From positions 722,001 to 786,000 of the forward strand of contig JACKOW010000001.1 in NCBI GenBank assembly GCA_024234055.1: a stretch of DNA of 64,000 nucleotides, in the 5' to 3' direction. This document shows positions 26,049 to 34,122 of this stretch, in pieces; within the stretch, counting starts at the first letter, position 1, and each line of letters starts with the position of its first letter. The stretch is from Rhodanobacteraceae bacterium. Lineage in GTDB: Bacteria; Pseudomonadota; Gammaproteobacteria; Xanthomonadales; SZUA-5. The notes under the pieces were generated by a model. The model saw nothing but the letters and a program-made list of their open reading frames with translations. It searched no databases and had not been told where the DNA came from. A program made the position numbers and the translations under genes.

Positions 26049-28218
26049 GATCACGGTTGCGTTGGTGTTCGAACTAGAGGAGGGTGTCACTGCTCTGAAG
26101 GCGGCGCTGGCCAATGCCGGCGTGCGCATTGCCGCGGAGTGCAGGGCCAGTGCTCTGGATTCCGATGCGATCCTCGGCAGCGGTGCCGATGCCATCGTCG
26201 TCAATCTTGATTCGGACCTTGCCGACCTGCTGGATGACGTCACCGATGCGCTGGATGCGTCGGAGCGCCCGGTCATCTTCAATGATCCTTCCGCGTCCAG
26301 TGATCTTAGCGGTTGGGATCGGGCGCGCTGGATGCGCCACTTGTCGGCAAAGCTCAAGGGCAACAGCGACGTCACACCGCCCGCGCCTCCGGGTTCGCAG
26401 TCCATACCGGTGCCGGTCGCTCGCAAGCCGGTGGTGCCCTTGGTTGCCGATTCCGCCGGCGCGGTGGCCGAGGCCGATCTGCGAGATCTCGCCTTCGATC
26501 TGGAAGCTGAGCCCGAGAAGCTGCAGGTGCAGCCTGCGGCCGAGGCATCCAGCTTCGACGAGCTCTCGTTCTCCACACCCGAGCTGACGGAAGAAGCTGT
26601 TCCGGCGCCGGCAGATGGCATGGCTGATCTGCTGGATCTGACCTTTGATCCGGCCGGCGACGTAGGCTCCGAGGACCCGACGGAAGGCCGGGAATTTTCG
26701 CTGGATGCGCTGGATCTTGAAGTATCCGTCGATGACATCGGGACCGCGCCGACCACGGCAAGGCTGGCCGACACGCTGGAGTTGCCGATTGAAGCGATGC
26801 AGGCGGGGGCCAGTCCAGGTGCGCTGACCATGGGCGACGAGATCGATGATCTCGATGCCTTGTTCGACGAGCCCTTCGCTGCCCAAGGCGCCGAGGAGCG
26901 GGCTGAAGCGCCAGAGGCTCTGAGTGAACTGGATTCCTTGTTTTCGACCGACCTTGTGGAACCGCCGGCCGGACAGAGCCTGGTTGCACCTGATGAATTG
27001 ACCGATCTTGACGCGATGTTCAGGGAATTCGAGGCTTCCCAGTCGGTCGATCCCGCGCCGATGCCTGAGTCTGAACCGCGAAAGCCTGAAGCTGCCGAAA
27101 AGCCTGCATTCAAGGGCATGAGCGAGGCCCTTAACTGGTCACTGGAGCCGGTGGAAGAAAGCAAGCCGGAAACGCCTGCCAGAGACGAAGCCGCACCGAC
27201 CTTTGAGTGGCGGCTGGATGGCGGTCCGTCTCCGAAAATCCCCAAGCCGGTTGCTGCGGCGCCAGAGAAGCCGCCCAAAGCCGACAACGCCCCGCCGATT
27301 CCAGCGGATCTGGAGGCGTCGTTGGCTCTGGCTGATTTCAAGTTGATGGATGACGATGAGTCCAGCGACACCGGCGCGTCAGTGCCGATGGAGACAGCTT
27401 CGGATGACTTCGATTCGCTGGATCTGTCCTCCATAGAAATGGATCTGGGCGACGTCGATCAGGCTGGATCGCCGCCGCCGTCCGAGGTCGATTCGGAACT
27501 CGGATTCGCAGAACTGGATTTCGATCTCGATCTGGACGTTGGAGACAGTTCTTCCGCGAGCATCGGAGCAAGCCTGGACGGCAGCAGCGAAGATGATCTC
27601 GACAGCTTGTTCGTGTCGACCCCCAGTCCATCGAGACCGGGACTGAATCTTCCCGATCTCAACAGGCTCTTTGTCCTCGGAGCGTCCATTGGCGGACCGG
27701 AAGCCATCAAGGCCTTCCTGTCCAGGATTCCTGGCAATGTGGAAGCAGCCTTTGTTGTGGCGCAGCACATGGGTGCAGAATTCCTGGAAATGATGGCCGC
27801 ACAGCTGGACTCGGCCACCAAGCTGAAAGTTCGCTACCCCAAGCCCGGCGAGCGTCTGAGACACGGTGAGGTCGTGGTGGCGCCGGCCGGCGAAGAGATC
27901 AGCATCGACGATAGCGGCAGTCTACGATTCAGCGCGGTATCTGCCAGCACACCTTACAGCCCCTCCATCGACCAGTTGGTGCGCGGCGCCACCGAGCGTT
28001 TCGGCGATCAGGTCACGTTGATCCTGTTCAGCGGCATGGGCACCGATGCAGTGGAAGGTGGTCGCTATCTCAGCGATCACGGCGGCCAGGTCTGGGCGCA
28101 GGACCGGGGCTCGTGCGTGATTGCTTCCATGATCGACGCGGCCAAGGCCCAGGGCATCGTCAAGTTCGAGGGCACGCCGGCGCAGTTGGCCGAACGCGTG
28201 CTTGAGGTTCTGGGCTGA
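26038..28218 (+). CDS. chpB: CheB-type protein-glutamate methylesterase ChpB with pseudo-receiver
   Basis: The 726-residue product ends in a complete CheB catalytic domain with Ser550 (GASIGGP), His577 (VAQHMG) and Asp670 (SGMGTDAVEG), so it should remove methyl groups from PilJ. The first ~120 residues look like a receiver fold but lack the usual acidic pocket, and about 420 residues of acidic low-complexity linker follow, far longer than in ordinary CheB. ATG 26038 overlaps the end of chpA by 11 bp; ATG 26032 is the alternative. No CheR/PilK partner gene is present in this operon. Confidence 0.9.
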   Translation: MSTEITVALVFELEEGVTALKAALANAGVRIAAECRASALDSDAILGSGADAIVVNLDSDLADLLDDVTDALDASERPVIFNDPSASSDLSGWDRARWMRHLSAKLKGNSDVTPPAPPGSQSIPVPVARKPVVPLVADSAGAVAEADLRDLAFDLEAEPEKLQVQPAAEASSFDELSFSTPELTEEAVPAPADGMADLLDLTFDPAGDVGSEDPTEGREFSLDALDLEVSVDDIGTAPTTARLADTLELPIEAMQAGASPGALTMGDEIDDLDALFDEPFAAQGAEERAEAPEALSELDSLFSTDLVEPPAGQSLVAPDELTDLDAMFREFEASQSVDPAPMPESEPRKPEAAEKPAFKGMSEALNWSLEPVEESKPETPARDEAAPTFEWRLDGGPSPKIPKPVAAAPEKPPKADNAPPIPADLEASLALADFKLMDDDESSDTGASVPMETASDDFDSLDLSSIEMDLGDVDQAGSPPPSEVDSELGFAELDFDLDLDVGDSSSASIGASLDGSSEDDLDSLFVSTPSPSRPGLNLPDLNRLFVLGASIGGPEAIKAFLSRIPGNVEAAFVVAQHMGAEFLEMMAAQLDSATKLKVRYPKPGERLRHGEVVVAPAGEEISIDDSGSLRFSAVSASTPYSPSIDQLVRGATERFGDQVTLILFSGMGTDAVEGGRYLSDHGGQVWAQDRGSCVIASMIDAAKAQGIVKFEGTPAQLAERVLEVLG

Positions 28219-28290
28219 CGGCACGCCAATGCACTGGGCGCGGCGACGCGCTCAGAGCGCCTGCAGGAATTTGAGGAAGTAAACCCGACC

Positions 28291-28755
28291 ATGAACGAAC
28301 AGATTGAAATTCGAGGGTTGATGATTCCTGTGACCAATGGTCGCGTCCTGCTGCCCAACGCCAGTGTCGCCGAGGTCATCACGCTGTCGAACCCGGACAA
28401 GATTCCCAACGCGCCTGAATGGCTGATGGGAAGAATCAACTGGCGCGGCTGGCGACTACCGCTGTTCTCCTTCTCGCTGTTGGCCGGCATGGCTCTGGAC
28501 GAGGGCTCGCGCGGTACCCGAATTACCGTCCTGAAGGCCCTGGGTGGGCATCTGCGCATGCCCTATATCGCCATGCTGGCGCAGGGCTTCCCGCGACTGA
28601 CCACGCTGTCGCCCGAGGTCATGGTGCCGTCGAATGAATCGATGCCCACCCGCCCAGGCGTACTGATGAATGTCATGGTCCGCGATGATCAGGCGGTTAT
28701 TCCTGACCTCGGCCAGATCGAGCAGTTGATCAGCGATTCGCTGGCGGCAGCCTAA
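28291..28755 (+). CDS. chpC: CheW-like protein ChpC
   Basis: A 154-residue CheW-fold protein (EIRGLMIPVTNGRVLLPNASVAEV split over two strands, APEWLMGRINWRGWRLPLFSF, VMVRDDQAVIPDL). In Pseudomonas ChpC is a second adaptor in the Chp system, thought to connect additional receptors. It closes the chemosensory operon, 72 bp after chpB and 11 bp before holA. The closeness to holA suggests possible read-through into the replication gene. Confidence 0.88.
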   Translation: MNEQIEIRGLMIPVTNGRVLLPNASVAEVITLSNPDKIPNAPEWLMGRINWRGWRLPLFSFSLLAGMALDEGSRGTRITVLKALGGHLRMPYIAMLAQGFPRLTTLSPEVMVPSNESMPTRPGVLMNVMVRDDQAVIPDLGQIEQLISDSLAAA

Positions 28756-28766
28756 GTTCGCGCCCC

Positions 28767-29786
28767 ATGCGCATACTGCAAGCGGAGCAATTGCGCAGGC
28801 ATCTTACGGGTACATTGCTGCCCGCCTACCTCGTTGCCGGCGATGAGCCCTTGCTGGTCTTGGAAGCCGCTGACGAGCTCAGGCGAGCTGCCATGGCCAG
28901 CGGCGTCGGCGAGCGACTGGTTTTTGATGTCATGGCCGGCTTCAGTTGGCCTGAGTGGCGAATGGAAGTGCGCTCTTTTGGGCTGTTTGCGACTCGTCGG
29001 CTGATCGAGCTGCGCCTCCCGACCCCCAAGCTGAGTGCCGAAGGCAGTGCGGCGGTCCTGGAATTCCTGTCCGAACCCGGTGAAGACATCCTGCTTGTTC
29101 AAACCAGCGAATGGAGCAAGGCCGTCGAAAGCCTGTCCTGGGTACGTGCCATCGAGGAATCCGGTGCGCTGATGCCGATCTGGCCGCTCAAGATCGGCGA
29201 GCTTCCGAACTGGATCCGGCAACGAGCCAACAAACTTGGAGTGAACCTGACCGACGACGGCCTCGCCGAGCTGGCTTCACGGGTCGAGGGCAATCTGCTG
29301 GCCGCACATCAGGAGCTCTCGAAACTGGCCTTGTTGGCACCGGGGCAAAGCATCGATGCGTCGCGACTGGTGGACCTCGTTGCCGACTACGCCCGCTACG
29401 ACGTTTTCGCCCTGTTTGATGCGGTGACTGCCGGGCGCGCATCCAGGGTTCGCCGGATTCTGGCAGGTCTGCGCGGAGAGGACACCCATCCGGCGGAACT
29501 GCTGGGCTTTCTGATCAATCAGATCACCGTGCTGGCTGGTGCCGAAGTGCTCAAGAGTCGCGGACAATCCCTGCATGCGTACTGGCCCAGTCATCGAGTG
29601 TTCGGGCCCAGGCAGGCGGCGATGGAACGGGCGCTGGGCCGCGGATGGGCGCAGAGACTGGCCGAGGCCCATCGAATTGATCTGGTGTGCAAGGGCCGGG
29701 CGGCTGGCGATCCCTGGGTTGAGATCGAGCGCTGGCTGCTGCGCGGCAGCCTGCCACCCGCGCGCGCTGCGCGCTTCGCCGCATGA
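28767..29786 (+). CDS. holA: DNA polymerase III delta subunit HolA
   Basis: Delta is the clamp-loader wrench that opens the beta clamp. The 339-residue protein has the N-terminal signature YLVAGDEPLLVLEAADELRR, VRSFGLFATRRLIELRLP, the nucleotide-fold strand EDILLVQTSEWSKAVESL and WPLKIGELPNWIRQRANKLG, followed by a helical C-terminal collar (LGFLINQITVLAGAEVL). Length matches the family. It overlaps nadD by 4 bp. An lptE gene, often found before holA, is not here. Confidence 0.93.
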   Translation: MRILQAEQLRRHLTGTLLPAYLVAGDEPLLVLEAADELRRAAMASGVGERLVFDVMAGFSWPEWRMEVRSFGLFATRRLIELRLPTPKLSAEGSAAVLEFLSEPGEDILLVQTSEWSKAVESLSWVRAIEESGALMPIWPLKIGELPNWIRQRANKLGVNLTDDGLAELASRVEGNLLAAHQELSKLALLAPGQSIDASRLVDLVADYARYDVFALFDAVTAGRASRVRRILAGLRGEDTHPAELLGFLINQITVLAGAEVLKSRGQSLHAYWPSHRVFGPRQAAMERALGRGWAQRLAEAHRIDLVCKGRAAGDPWVEIERWLLRGSLPPARAARFAA

Positions 29787-30448
29787 AAGCGCTGGCGCTG
29801 CTGGGGGGGACATTCGACCCCGTGCACGTGGGGCATCTGCGGGCCGCCATCGAAGCCCGTGAAGCGCTGGACGCCGAGGAGCTTCGTCTCTTGCCCTGCG
29901 CGCTCCCGCCGCACCGGGATCGACCCTCTGTCGGCCCCGAACAACGCCTGCAGATGCTGGAACGTGCGGTCGCTGGACTGCCGCGGATCAGTTGTGATCC
30001 ACGCGAATTGCAGCGGCGTGGCCCCTCCTACTCCTACGACACGCTGGTCAGCGTCCGCGCCGAGATTGGCGAGCAACGGCCCTTGGTACTGGTGCTAGGC
30101 GCAGATGCCTTCGCCGGCCTTCCAGGTTGGTATCGCTGGCGCGAGATCATCGATCTGGCGCACATTGCCGTATTGAGCCGGCCGGATGCCCATGGACTGA
30201 TCGATCCAAGGCTTGAGGAATTGCTGGCCATGACCGGAACGGCTGAACCGGCGCAGCTGTCGCGTAGTCCTGCCGGACGGGTGCTGCGACTGGAGATTCC
30301 ACCGCTACCGGTATCTTCGACCTTGATACGCGCCCGCCTCGGGCAAGGCCGAAACGTGCGTTACCTGGTTCCGGACCCGGTCATCGAACTGATTCGTGAA
30401 CAGGGCTGGTATGGCGCCAGCAACGGTATGGACAGGTCCGATCTATAA
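29783..30448 (+). CDS. nadD: Nicotinate-nucleotide adenylyltransferase NadD
   Basis: NadD adenylates nicotinic acid mononucleotide in NAD synthesis. The 221-residue protein has the nucleotidyltransferase motif GGTFDPVHVGHLR near the N-terminus, LLPCALPPHR, the LVLVLGADAFAGLPGWYRW segment and the C-terminal ISSTxIR-type motif written here as VSSTLIRARL. It is preceded by holA with ATGA overlap and followed 32 bp later by rsfS, a standard gammaproteobacterial order. Confidence 0.95.
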   Translation: MKALALLGGTFDPVHVGHLRAAIEAREALDAEELRLLPCALPPHRDRPSVGPEQRLQMLERAVAGLPRISCDPRELQRRGPSYSYDTLVSVRAEIGEQRPLVLVLGADAFAGLPGWYRWREIIDLAHIAVLSRPDAHGLIDPRLEELLAMTGTAEPAQLSRSPAGRVLRLEIPPLPVSSTLIRARLGQGRNVRYLVPDPVIELIREQGWYGASNGMDRSDL

Positions 30449-30480
30449 TCGGCTGATATTGCACAGGAGGCTGTTTCGCA

Positions 30481-31353
30481 TTGAACACCACGCGCACCCG
30501 GAAGTCGGATACCGCTGTCACTGAAACTGCTGTCAGGAAAACGACGCGCACACGCGCCAGGACCGAGTCTCAGGACGCTGTGAGCACGACGTCGGCGCCT
30601 CGCACCGCCACGCCCACAACCCGAAACCCCAGGACCACTGCGGTGACCCAGGCGGATCTGGCGCAAGTGGCAGCGACAAAGCAGCCCCGCAAGACGCCGT
30701 CGGCAAGCGCTGCGGGCAAGGCGCCGAAGTCATCCACCGCCAAGAGTGCGGCTGGCAAGACTGCTGCGGGCAAGACTGCGGCGGGCAAGGCTGCTACGGG
30801 CAAGACTGCTACGGGCAAGGCTGCAACGGGCAAGGCTGCAACGGGCAAGGCTGCTTCGGGCAAGACGGCTACGGGCAAGACGGCTACGGGCAAGGCGGCT
30901 ACGGGCAAGAGTGCTACGGGCAAGACTGCTACGGGCGCCGCCAAGACCGTGCCAGGAGTGCCTCGGCGCACTGTCAAGACCAAAGCCAAGAGCACAGAGC
31001 CGACTATCGATGTGAGGGTTCGCGACGCCGTGATCGCGCGCCTGGATTCGATGAAGGCCAACGATCTGCTGGTGATCGACGTGCGTGGCAAGACCAGTCT
31101 GACTGACTGCCTGGTGATCGCCAGCGGGACGTCGACGCGGCATGTCAAATCCATGAGTGATGAAGTGGTGGTCACGGCCAAGAATCTCGGCATTTCGCCG
31201 CTGGGCGTCGAGGGTGAGCGCGAGGCGGAATGGGTGTTGGTGGATCTGGGCGACACGATTTTCCACGTCATGCTGCCGCGTACCCGTGAGTTCTACGGTC
31301 TGGAGCGTCTGTGGACGGTGGGCGATGACCCGCAAACCGCCCGAACGGGCTGA
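30481..31353 (+). CDS. rsfS: Ribosome silencing factor RsfS with long Lys/Ala-rich N-terminal tail
   Basis: The last ~115 residues are a normal RsfS/Iojap domain (VRDAVIARLDSMKANDLLVIDV, TDCLVIASGTSTRHVKSM, GEREAEWVLVDLGDTIFHVML, REFYGLERLW), which binds uL14 on the 50S subunit and blocks subunit joining. Ahead of it is a ~175-residue basic, disordered extension including twelve GKxAx pentapeptides, resembling bacterial histone-H1-like tails. The start is TTG 30481 with AGGAGG 10 nt upstream; no stop or better start separates tail and domain. Ordinary RsfS is about 105-130 residues, so this form is more than twice the usual size. Confidence 0.88.
   Translation: MNTTRTRKSDTAVTETAVRKTTRTRARTESQDAVSTTSAPRTATPTTRNPRTTAVTQADLAQVAATKQPRKTPSASAAGKAPKSSTAKSAAGKTAAGKTAAGKAATGKTATGKAATGKAATGKAASGKTATGKTATGKAATGKSATGKTATGAAKTVPGVPRRTVKTKAKSTEPTIDVRVRDAVIARLDSMKANDLLVIDVRGKTSLTDCLVIASGTSTRHVKSMSDEVVVTAKNLGISPLGVEGEREAEWVLVDLGDTIFHVMLPRTREFYGLERLWTVGDDPQTARTG
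30754..30933 (+). repeat. Twelve tandem 15-bp units within rsfS (GKxAx pentapeptides)
   Basis: Twelve consecutive in-frame units of the form GGC AAG xCT/GCT GCx ACG encode GKTAA, GKAAT, GKTAT and close variants. The units differ at few positions, so the array can expand or shrink by recombination without frameshift, changing the length of the basic tail. Confidence 0.9.
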
Positions 31354-31364
31354 GGCGGCCGGTC

Positions 31365-31856
31365 ATGGCCATGCAGGCCCACGTGCTGACCGTCGCCGAG
31401 CGCGCGCCTGACTGGGTGCGACTGGGCTTTGACGAGTACGCTCGGCGACTGGCGCACAAACTGCCGGTGCAGCTGACGGAGCTGGCGTTGGGGCCACGCG
31501 GCAAGACCATCGATATCAAGCGTTCGATTGCTGATGAGGGCCAGCGCATGCACGCGGCCATTCCCCGGCAATCGCGGGTCATTGCGCTCGACGGCCGCGG
31601 CGAGTCCTGGTCGAGCGAGGCGCTGGCCAAGCATCTCGCGGCGTGGATGATGGATGGCCGTGACTTGTGCTTTCTGATTGGCGGCCCTGATGGTCTGGCA
31701 CCGCAGTGTCTGATGGTGGCGCACCAGAAATGGTCGCTCGGGCCTTTGACCCTGCCGCACGCGCTCGTTCGCATCGTGCTGGCCGAGCAGCTCTATCGCG
31801 CAGTCAGCATGCTTGGAAATCACCCCTATCACCGCGCTCGCCCCAGTGTGGGTTGA
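31365..31856 (+). CDS. rlmH: 23S rRNA (pseudouridine1915-N3) methyltransferase RlmH
   Basis: The SPOUT methyltransferase RlmH modifies position 1915 in helix 69. The 163-residue protein has the trefoil-knot motifs VIALDGRGESWSSEALA, FLIGGPDGLAP and the C-terminal LAEQLYRAVSMLGNHPYHRA that the family ends with. It follows rsfS by 11 bp. There are two nearby ATGs at the start (31365 and 31371); either gives a normal protein. Confidence 0.94.
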   Translation: MAMQAHVLTVAERAPDWVRLGFDEYARRLAHKLPVQLTELALGPRGKTIDIKRSIADEGQRMHAAIPRQSRVIALDGRGESWSSEALAKHLAAWMMDGRDLCFLIGGPDGLAPQCLMVAHQKWSLGPLTLPHALVRIVLAEQLYRAVSMLGNHPYHRARPSVG

Positions 31857-31874
31857 GCTGGCCGGTACACGGCC

Positions 31875-32450
31875 ATGAGCTCGTCGCTGATCCTGGCCTC
31901 GGCCTCGCCACGGAGGCTGGAACTGCTTCGGCAGATCGGCATCGAGCCGCGTGTCTGTGCGGTCGATATCGTGGAATGCCAGACCGAACTGGAATCGGCA
32001 GCGGAGTACAGCCGACGCATCGCGAGGGACAAGGCAGTGGCTGGGCGTGCGCTCTGTGCGGACAATGTCGACAACTGGGTTCTGGGTGCCGATACCGAGG
32101 TGGTGGTGGACGGTCTGCCACTGGGGAAGCCGCAGGATCCCGAGGATGCCCTGCGCATGCTGCGTCTACTCTCGGGCCGCGAGCACCAGGTGTTGAGCAG
32201 CGTCGCCCTGATCGGTCCGCACTTCGACGAGGTCATGTTGCAGAGCACCAGCGTGCGCATGGCCAGGATCGCGGCGGCGGAAATGCAGGCTTATGTGGAG
32301 TCCGGTGAGCCTTTCGGCAAGGCCGGCGCTTATGCAATCCAGGGGCGTGCGGCCTGCTTTATCGCGTCCATTGCGGGTAGCTATTCTGGCGTCATGGGCC
32401 TGCCGCTGTTCGAGACTGCTACGCTGCTCCGGCGTGTCGGACTAATCTGA
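31875..32450 (+). CDS. maf: Maf-family nucleoside triphosphate pyrophosphatase
   Basis: The 191-residue housecleaning pyrophosphatase begins with the Maf signature LILASASPRRLELLRQIGI. It continues with ARDKAVAG, VLGADTEVVVDGLPLGKP, the LRLLSGREHQVLSSVAL segment and the C-terminal GKAGAYAIQGRAACFI and GSYSGVMGLPLFET. The dTTP/UTP-specific YhdE branch is likely because an RNase G gene follows, the typical yhdE-rng order. It lies 18 bp after rlmH. Confidence 0.92.
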   Translation: MSSSLILASASPRRLELLRQIGIEPRVCAVDIVECQTELESAAEYSRRIARDKAVAGRALCADNVDNWVLGADTEVVVDGLPLGKPQDPEDALRMLRLLSGREHQVLSSVALIGPHFDEVMLQSTSVRMARIAAAEMQAYVESGEPFGKAGAYAIQGRAACFIASIAGSYSGVMGLPLFETATLLRRVGLI

Positions 32451-32627
32451 ACGATGCTGTTGATGGAGGGATTGGTAGAGGGTTCATTCAGGCCCACGAC
32501 ACTCCAGGTTCATCGATTCGCGGTTAGAGTGCTCGGGGCAGTGGCATGACTCCCTGCACTTGTCCGAGTGGCCGTCCCAAGCCCGCTTCCGTTATAAGCC
32601 GACCATCCAGACTGGCCATTACCTATT

Positions 32628-34100
32628 GTGTCCGAAGAAATACTGATCAATGTCACCCCGCGCGAAACGCGTGTCGCCCTCGTGGAGAACGGCATGCTGC
32701 AGGAGGTGTATATCGAGCGCGCGCGACGCCGCGGTTATGTCGGGAACATCTACAAGGGTCGCGTGTCCCGGGTGATGCCCGGCATGCAGGCGGCGTTCGT
32801 GGAGATTGGGTTGGAGCGCACGGCATTTCTGCATGCGAACGATCTGGCACGCATGCCTCAGGATGGGGAGCCATCAGACGGCCCTGCAGCGCCCGTGCCA
32901 TCGATCACCGAACTGGTGCGCGAAGGTCAGGAGATCATTGTTCAGGTGGTCAAGGACCCGATCGGCAGCAAGGGTGCTCGACTGACCACGCATCTCAGCA
33001 TTCCCTCACGCTACCTGGTGCTGCTGCCCTACACCAAGTCTCTGGGTGTTTCGGTGCGGATAGAAGACGAGGGTGAGCGAACGCGCCTCAAGGAGGCCAT
33101 GCAGGAGCTGACCGCAGAGCGCCAGCAGGGGTACATCGTGCGCACCAACGCCGAGGGTGTCGGTCAGGAGCCGCTGCGGGCGGACATGGATTTCCTCGAT
33201 CGCCTGTGGTTGTCGGTGGGTGAGGACATGCAGACGGCCAAGCTCGGCGAGCGCATCTACGAAGAGTTGCCGCTATCGCTGCGGGCGCTGCGTGATTTCC
33301 TGAAGCCACACGTGGAGAAGGTGCGTATCGATTCGCGCGAGACTTTTGACCGCGCCGTGCGCTTCACCGAGGAATTCATCCCCGAGTACACCGAGCGTCT
33401 GGAACACTATCCCGGCGAGCGACCCTTGTTCGATCTCTATGGTGTCGAGGATGAGATCCAGCGGGCCCTGCGCAAGGAAACACCGCTCAAGTCCGGTGGC
33501 TATCTGATCATCGATCAGACCGAGGCGATGACCACGATCGATGTCAACACCGGCGCCTTCCTCGGGCATCGCAACCTGGAGGAAACCGTCTACAAGACCA
33601 ATCTCGAGGCGGCGCAGGCCATTGCCCGGCAACTGCGGCTGCGCAATCTCGGCGGCATCATCATCATCGATTTCATCGACATGATGGACGACGAGCACAA
33701 GCGTCAGGTGTTGCGCACGCTGGAGAAATCGCTGGCACGGGACCACGCCAAGACCACCGTCTACGAGATGTCGCCCCTGGGGCTGGTGGAGATGACGCGC
33801 AAACGCACCACCGAAAGTCTGGAGCGTCAGCTCTGCGAACCCTGCGCCGAATGCGCGGGCAGAGGGACCGTCAAGTCTGCCGAGACCGTCGGCTACGAGA
33901 TCTTCCGCGAGATTACCCGGGCGGTGCGGCAGTTCGAAGCCCGCAGCGTACTGGTGCTGGCACCACCGGCCGTGGTGCAGCGGGTCTTGGACGAGGAGTC
34001 GGCGGCTCTGGTCGAGCTTGAGACCTTTATCGGAAAGCCGATCCGCTTCCAGCCGGAAGAGCAGTACTCACCCGAGCAGTACGACGTGGTGGTGTTGTGA
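32628..34100 (+). CDS. rng: Ribonuclease G
   Basis: The RNase E/G endonuclease matures the 5' end of 16S rRNA and starts mRNA decay. The 490-residue protein has the N-terminal signature ILINVTPRETRVALVENGM, an S1 RNA-binding domain (GNIYKGRVSRVMPGMQAAFV), the 5' sensor and DNase I-like segments, LIIDQTEAMTTIDVNTGAF with the metal-binding aspartates, IIIIDFIDMMDDEHK, and the Zn-link cysteines in CEPCAECAGRG. The start is GTG 32628. About 175 bp separate it from maf, with no clear terminator. Confidence 0.95.
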   Translation: MSEEILINVTPRETRVALVENGMLQEVYIERARRRGYVGNIYKGRVSRVMPGMQAAFVEIGLERTAFLHANDLARMPQDGEPSDGPAAPVPSITELVREGQEIIVQVVKDPIGSKGARLTTHLSIPSRYLVLLPYTKSLGVSVRIEDEGERTRLKEAMQELTAERQQGYIVRTNAEGVGQEPLRADMDFLDRLWLSVGEDMQTAKLGERIYEELPLSLRALRDFLKPHVEKVRIDSRETFDRAVRFTEEFIPEYTERLEHYPGERPLFDLYGVEDEIQRALRKETPLKSGGYLIIDQTEAMTTIDVNTGAFLGHRNLEETVYKTNLEAAQAIARQLRLRNLGGIIIIDFIDMMDDEHKRQVLRTLEKSLARDHAKTTVYEMSPLGLVEMTRKRTTESLERQLCEPCAECAGRGTVKSAETVGYEIFREITRAVRQFEARSVLVLAPPAVVQRVLDEESAALVELETFIGKPIRFQPEEQYSPEQYDVVVL

Positions 34101-34122
34101 CAGCGGCTCGCGGGGAGCAGGA

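Noticed and set aside
25398..27434. 678-residue minus-strand open frame
   Set aside because: It lies antisense to chpA/chpB; Ser/Ala-rich composition comes from the acidic linker codons.
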